DNA from: Holophagae bacterium
GTDB lineage: Bacteria; Acidobacteriota; Thermoanaerobaculia; Thermoanaerobaculales; Thermoanaerobaculaceae
Direction of reading: 5' to 3'
Length of the DNA stretch: 52,968 nt
Assembly (NCBI GenBank): GCA_012516935.1
Contig: JAAYVZ010000209.1
Location: 1-52,968 of the forward strand
Shown here: piece by piece, positions 48,880 to 52,968 of the stretch
How positions within the stretch are numbered: position 1 is the stretch's first letter
Layout: every line of letters begins with the position of its first letter
Translations under genes and position numbers: made by a program
Notes under the pieces: generated by a model
The model's database searches: none
What the model saw: the letters and a program-made list of their open reading frames with translations, nothing else
Told to the model about the DNA's origin: nothing

Positions 48880-51426
48880 TCACCTGCCAGCCAGGGCTGC
48901 AGCACGCGCATCCAGAGCCGCCCGCACCTCGCTCGTGAGCGTTGCTAGATCGAATGGTTTCTGCAGGAACCGGACCAGCCGACGCTGCACCGCCCGTTGC
49001 AAGATCTGGCCTTCGGAGTACCCCGACATGACGATCACCGCGAGATCGGGCCAGCGGTCGACGAGCCCGGTCGCAAGGTCGATTCCAGCTGCGCCGGGCA
49101 GCATTTGATCCGTGAGGAGCAGCTCGTACTCGGGCGCGGCCGGGACCACCCCGGCTTCCTCAGCGCTCGCGACCGCCAGCACCTCGTACCCGAGGCTCAC
49201 CAAGGTCTCGCGCAGCGCCTCGCGTGCACCGTCCTCGTCCTCGACCAGTAAAACCCGTTCTCCACGTCCTTCGACGAGCCGCACCGATGCAGACGGCGAA
49301 GCAGCCGCGACCGGACCGGTTTCGGTGCGCAGCGGCAGGGTGACGCGAAACGTCGAGCCCGAGCCGAGGACGCTTTGCACGCTGACGCGCCCGCCGTGAG
49401 CGGTGACGATCGAGTCGACGACCGCCAACCCGAGGCCCGTGCCCTGGCCAGCCTTCTTGGTCGTGACGAACGGCTCGAACAACCGTGTCTTGACCTCGTC
49501 GGGGATGCCGCCGCCGTTGTCGGCGATCTCGATGTACGCCTCGCCAGCCCCGACGCGCTCGGCCCGGAGCACGATCCGGCCACCGTCGGGCATCGCATCG
49601 ACGGCGTTGGTGACGAGGTTCAGCAGCACTTGTCCGAGCTGTCCGCGATCGCCCAGGATCGGCATCTTGCCGGTTCCGATCGTGGCCTCGATGCAGATGT
49701 TCTCGCGCACCAGCCGTTGCGCCAGGAGCACGGCGTCGCGCAGGACATCGGCAAGGTCCAGCTCCTCCCGCTTGCTGACGTCCTTGCGGGCGAAGACGAG
49801 GAGCTGGCGGGTCAGCGCCGCGCCGCGCCGGATCAGGGTTTCGAGCTCCCCAACGATCCGCTCCTGACGCGCGGCGTCCTCCCGCCGCCAGCGCAAGAGC
49901 TGCACAAGGCTCATCTGAGCCTGCAACAGGTTGTTGAAGTCGTGGGCGACGCCCCCGGTGAGCATGCCGATCGCCTGCATCTTCTGGGTGTGCACCACCT
50001 CGGCCTCGAGGCGCTTGCGGGTGGTGATATCGCGAGCCACGCCGAGCACCCCCGTGACCGGGCCTCCGGTGCTTTCGCGAGCCGCGGCAATATCGCAGTC
50101 GACCAGCCCTCCCGAGGCCGTGCGCAGCCGCAGCTCGAGCGACGCTGACGCCTCGCCTCCGAGCAGGCCCGCGACGGTGCGCACGGCGCGGGCGCGGTCG
50201 GGTGGCGCGACGAGCGCGAGGGCCTTTCGGCCAATCCAGCTCGTGACCGGCCAGCCGGTGAGCCGTTCGAACGCTGGGCTCAGGGATGTGATCCGGCCGG
50301 TTGCCGTCGCGATGGTGAAGATCACATCCGGTGCCGTCTCGACGAGGTGCCGGAAACGGGCCTCACTGGCCCGGAGCCGCTCACGGCCCGCCTCCAGCGC
50401 CTCGAGCATGTCGTTGATTTGCCGCGCGACCCTCGCAAGCTCATCCTTGCCGGTCACCGGAACGCGGCCGGACGGGAGGCCGGAGACGCCGATCGTCCGC
50501 AGCGCTGTTCCCAGACGGGAGAGGGGGGCGAGCACACTGTGCTCCAGCAGCAGCAGCACGCCACCGGCTATCAGAGAGGTGACCACGACCAAAGCGGCTA
50601 GAAGGCTGCGGATGTTCGCGCGACCCTGCTGGTAGAACGAGCGCGACCTGTCGACCCGCAGCAGCAGCGCTGGACGGCCTGCAAGATCCCGTAGCACGAT
50701 GAGCCCAGCGACCCGACTCTCGTCGAGCTCCACCACCGAAGGTACGGTCGCCGCAGCCAGGTCTTCTCGCCGGAGCCCAGCGATGCTGGTGGGCACCGCA
50801 GCGAACACAGTGGCGGCGATGTCGAGGCGCAAGCTCGTCCCGAGCGCACGGATCTTCTCAGCCGACACGAAGCGGGCCATGACGAGTGAGCCGTGACTGC
50901 CGCCGCTGGCCTTGGACGTGAGGATGGCCCGCACGGCCACGAGCATCACCCCTTCGGGCAAGGCGACGAGGCCGACCCTCCTCGGCTGATCGGCGGTGCG
51001 ACCGAGCGCCCTACCCGCTGTGAGCGCCGGCAGGAGCTCCGAGGGAATCGGTTGCACACGAGTACGGCCAGGGTCGAGCCCGATCGCCCGGCGGATATCG
51101 CCGCTTGGCGCGACGAAGACAACCGCGTCAAGATCGAGGTTGGCAAGCGATGCGAGAACGAGAGCGGCTGCTTCGAACTCGGGGTGGTCTTCGACCATGA
51201 AGCGGTAGGTGTCGTCCCACTGCGCCCAATCCGCGCACACGGTCTCGAGGGCGTCCAGCTCCCGCTGCAGGCCCTCGACGGCGCGCTCCACATCGCGCCG
51301 AACCTCCTGCGACTCGAGCTCGGTGAACCGGGGCAGTGCGATAGCTCGCAAGGAGCCATACAACATCCCGATCAGGACCGCGAACGCCAAGCTGGTGAAC
51401 ACCAGCACGCGAGCTCTCAGGCCCAT
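48880..51426 (-). CDS. Membrane hybrid histidine kinase (CHASE4-HAMP-PAS-HisKA-HATPase-REC)
   Basis: An 848-residue sensor. TM1 at about 7-28, an extracytoplasmic CHASE4-like domain (about 50-265, with ADWAQWDDTYRFMVED), TM2 near 277-297, HAMP, PAS (about 360-480), HisKA with His495 (GGVAHDFNNLL), an intact HATPase (LNLVTNAVDAM, IADNGGGIP, GTGLGLAVV) and a C-terminal receiver with Asp773 (TDQMLPG). The receiver and kinase closely resemble those of the convergent hybrid kinase, showing duplication. ATG 51426 has GGAGGG upstream. The signal is probably small and periplasmic; unknown. Confidence 0.92.
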   Translation of the reverse strand: MGLRARVLVFTSLAFAVLIGMLYGSLRAIALPRFTELESQEVRRDVERAVEGLQRELDALETVCADWAQWDDTYRFMVEDHPEFEAAALVLASLANLDLDAVVFVAPSGDIRRAIGLDPGRTRVQPIPSELLPALTAGRALGRTADQPRRVGLVALPEGVMLVAVRAILTSKASGGSHGSLVMARFVSAEKIRALGTSLRLDIAATVFAAVPTSIAGLRREDLAAATVPSVVELDESRVAGLIVLRDLAGRPALLLRVDRSRSFYQQGRANIRSLLAALVVVTSLIAGGVLLLLEHSVLAPLSRLGTALRTIGVSGLPSGRVPVTGKDELARVARQINDMLEALEAGRERLRASEARFRHLVETAPDVIFTIATATGRITSLSPAFERLTGWPVTSWIGRKALALVAPPDRARAVRTVAGLLGGEASASLELRLRTASGGLVDCDIAAARESTGGPVTGVLGVARDITTRKRLEAEVVHTQKMQAIGMLTGGVAHDFNNLLQAQMSLVQLLRWRREDAARQERIVGELETLIRRGAALTRQLLVFARKDVSKREELDLADVLRDAVLLAQRLVRENICIEATIGTGKMPILGDRGQLGQVLLNLVTNAVDAMPDGGRIVLRAERVGAGEAYIEIADNGGGIPDEVKTRLFEPFVTTKKAGQGTGLGLAVVDSIVTAHGGRVSVQSVLGSGSTFRVTLPLRTETGPVAAASPSASVRLVEGRGERVLLVEDEDGAREALRETLVSLGYEVLAVASAEEAGVVPAAPEYELLLTDQMLPGAAGIDLATGLVDRWPDLAVIVMSGYSEGQILQRAVQRRLVRFLQKPFDLATLTSEVRAALDARAAALAGR

Positions 51427-51595
51427 CGTCCCTCCGGCGCTGGCGGCAGGCCGCGCCTTGCTTGCCTCCGCCTGGCACGATTATCGCCCATCCGAGCCTT
51501 GGGCGACGAGCTCCTCCCAGCCCGCCTCGACCGCCTTGACGGAGGTCGCCTACTGGCGTACCGCAGAGCCGGGAGCTGGATCGAAACAGTGGGGC

Positions 51596-51769
51596 TCAGG
51601 AAGCGATGTAGGTCGTACAACCGCTGCCGGTCGTCTTCCCGGTGGGGGGGGTGCACGCGCCGGCGAGCTCCTCGAGCGGTGAAACGAACGTCACAGCAGG
51701 CGGCTCATACCCCGATGGAGGCGCCAGTCCCGGTGGCGGCTGCTGTGGTTCGTTTTCGAAAGGTTCCAT
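51596..51769 (-). CDS. Small peptide resembling a RiPP precursor
   Basis: A 57-residue frame. The N-terminal 20 residues are Pro/Glu-rich, then comes SGYEPPAVTFVSPLEELAGAC, and a Gly/Thr/Ser-rich C-terminus TPPTGKTTGSGCTTYIAS with two cysteines (Cys39, Cys51). A Tyr-x-x-Pro leader motif followed by a hydrophobic/acidic stretch and a small-residue core is the general look of ribosomal peptide precursors that use a PqqD/RRE-type recognition element. No maturase is visible in the window. A GGGGGGAT box lies just before the ATG and an extended -10 is further up. Could also be an unrelated small protein. Confidence 0.5.
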   Translation of the reverse strand: MEPFENEPQQPPPGLAPPSGYEPPAVTFVSPLEELAGACTPPTGKTTGSGCTTYIAS

Positions 51770-51818
51770 GCCATCCCCCCAGAGGCAGGCGGCGGGAGGG
51801 TATCTCGCCGCCGCCCGT

Positions 51819-51827
51819 ATCATAGCA
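51819..51827 (-). promoter_or_regulatory. Extended -10 promoter of the small peptide gene
   Basis: On the minus strand TGC followed by TATGAT (51819-51824). No -35 match at 17 bases. The start site would be about 43 bases before the ATG at 51769. Confidence 0.45.
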
Positions 51828-51975
51828 TCGCGCTGCGTTCCCACGAGGAAGCATGGTGATCGGCCACCGCGCACAAGCCCGCTCTGGTTGCTCCAGGCGT
51901 GCCAGGCGAGCGTGCCCACGCGGCCCAGCCCCCGCCGCCCACGGCACTGCCGCGCCACGCCGCCGTCCAGCGCGC

Positions 51976-52004
51976 TTGCGGGAAGCCACTCGGCACAATA
52001 GGAT
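51976..52004 (+). promoter_or_regulatory. Promoter of the secreted protein gene
   Basis: TTGCGG (51976-51981), 17 bases, TAGGAT (51999-52004), the same -10 as the tRNA promoter. Ends 42 bases before ATG 52047. Confidence 0.5.
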
Positions 52005-52046
52005 TGGCGCAGGGTTGGATGGTTCCGTCTGGCCCGGGGGGAAACA

Positions 52047-52968
52047 ATGAGCACGAGGCTGCACGTCCCGTTCATCGCGACCTTGCTGGCGGGCTGTGTG
52101 CTGACGATCGGAGCGCCGGGTTATGCCGCCCTGTGTGCGACACCTGGCCAGGATGGCGGCACGTCCGGAGCCCCTATCAGCCTCAGTGGCATCATCAACA
52201 CCTACTACCCGGGGACGAGCTCGGTGGCGGCCGGCGCCACGTCGATTCAGGTGGGGAGCCCCAGCGGCACAAGCACCCCAATCGCCAGCGGCAACCTCCT
52301 GCTCGTCATCCAGATGCAGGATGCGAGCATCGACCCGTCCAACTCCAGTACCTACGGCGACGGTGTCGCGTCGGACCCCGCCAACGGCTGGACCAGCCTC
52401 AACGGCGCTGGCACCTACGAGTACGTGGTCGCCCAGGGGCCGGTATCGGGCGGGTGGGTACCGATCCGGGGCAAGGGCGCCAACGGGGGCCTTCTGTTCG
52501 CCTACACGAATGCGGCCTTCGGCACCCAGGGACAGCGGCGCTTTCAGGTCATCCGAGTACCCCAGTACAACTACGCGCGGGTCTCGACCACACCCCCCAC
52601 TGCGCTGGCATGGAATGGCAGCGTCGGCGGCGTGCTCGCCCTCGACGTCGCCTACAGGCTCGACATACCGACCGATGCAAGCCGAACGATGACCGTCACC
52701 GGGCTGGGGTTCAGGGGAGGTGGCGGGCGATTCCTGAGCGGAGCCAGCGGCAGCGGCCTGCTCAACACCGACTACCGCAGCCTTGCGAGCCTCAACGCCA
52801 ACGGCTCGAAGGGCGAGGGGATCGCAGGCACACCGCGGTGGGTGCGCACCTCCGACACGGCAGCCGCGTCCGACACGGGAGCGGAGGGCTATCCTCAGGG
52901 GTCGCACGCGCGGGGCGCGCCGGGCACTGCGGGTGGCGGTGGGACCGACGGCAACCCAGCCGGCGCCA
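52047..52968 (+). CDS. Large secreted surface protein, 5' part
   Basis: The frame is open from ATG 52047 to the window edge (307 codons visible). A signal peptide (FIATLLAGCVLTIGAPGYA) is followed by LCATPGQDGGTSG, then LSGIINTYYPGTSSVAAGATSI, LLLVIQMQDASID, TYEYVVAQGPV and GQRRFQVIRVPQYNYARVS. This N-terminal block recurs in long extracellular proteins with repeated C-terminal domains (often annotated as DUF11-containing) in several Gram-negative phyla. The region after residue 210 becomes Gly/Ser-rich. GGGGGGAAA precedes the ATG. The function cannot be judged from this part; a surface or matrix role is likely. Confidence 0.75.
   Translation, partial: MSTRLHVPFIATLLAGCVLTIGAPGYAALCATPGQDGGTSGAPISLSGIINTYYPGTSSVAAGATSIQVGSPSGTSTPIASGNLLLVIQMQDASIDPSNSSTYGDGVASDPANGWTSLNGAGTYEYVVAQGPVSGGWVPIRGKGANGGLLFAYTNAAFGTQGQRRFQVIRVPQYNYARVSTTPPTALAWNGSVGGVLALDVAYRLDIPTDASRTMTVTGLGFRGGGGRFLSGASGSGLLNTDYRSLASLNANGSKGEGIAGTPRWVRTSDTAAASDTGAEGYPQGSHARGAPGTAGGGGTDGNPAGA

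Larger units (their letters stand above)
51770..52046. other. Divergent intergenic region before the secreted protein
   Basis: 277 bases with one promoter candidate on each strand (51819-51827 minus, 51976-52004 plus). No gene seen. Confidence 0.4.

Noticed and set aside
48635-48883. 82-codon minus frame overlapping the kinase stop as GTGA
   Set aside because: The overlap style fits the local operons, but the sequence is Arg/Ala-rich with no recognisable structure; evidence too thin.

Overview
The window is about 53 kb of dense, high-GC bacterial chromosome. It encodes a Gram-negative envelope: outer-membrane beta-barrels, lipoprotein signals and multihaem c-type cytochromes. Many genes start with GTG or TTG and overlap the previous stop by 4 nt. 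Gene content (haem-bearing porin, sigma-54 regulators, hybrid kinases, deoxyxylulose-pathway IspH) would suit Acidobacteriota (for example Thermoanaerobaculia) or another deep-branching high-GC phylum. That placement is an inference; no rRNA is present. No CRISPR array, insertion sequence or prophage was seen.

Layout. 2-4409: the 3' part of hybrid cluster protein (hcp), a spermidine-synthase-like exported protein, an HD nucleotidase, MsrB, tRNA-Val(UAC) and tRNA-Asp(GUC) behind a near-consensus promoter, and a YegP-type protein. 4699-12792: seven genes joined by 4-nt start/stop overlaps, namely a GT2, a WecA/TagO-type sugar-phosphate transferase, a UGM-like flavoprotein, a GT4, prepilin peptidase, a histidine kinase and an NtrC-type regulator that lacks a recognisable DNA-binding domain. 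12893-14869: an MgtC/DUF4010 membrane protein and small membrane proteins.

15123-24454 is the most unusual stretch. It holds a pentahaem cytochrome, a Cyc2-like single-haem porin and another beta-barrel. These are followed by two kinase-fold proteins that share a missing catalytic Asp (one fused to a cyclic-nucleotide-binding domain, one to a zinc ribbon), and then a 1012-residue FHA + cNMP-binding + degenerate sigma-54-type AAA+ + NapH/NosR-like Fe-S membrane protein. I read this as a possible extracellular-electron-transfer and redox-signalling locus.

24770-34887: a YIP1 protein, a MacA-like adaptor and MacB-like permease without their ATPase, an unrecognised protein, a RelA/SpoT protein whose synthetase residues look lost, and a Clp-like ATPase with a dead second AAA module coupled to a YbjN/CesT-like protein. 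35218-45551: IspH, a Tat-exported Ntn asparaginase, a YtcJ amidohydrolase lipoprotein, an exported Pcm methyltransferase, a winged-helix protein, ArfB, and ClpB divergent from an OPT transporter. 46000-52968: two convergent, related hybrid histidine kinases (one with a degenerate ATPase site), a small peptide that resembles a RiPP precursor, and the start of a large secreted protein that runs off the window.
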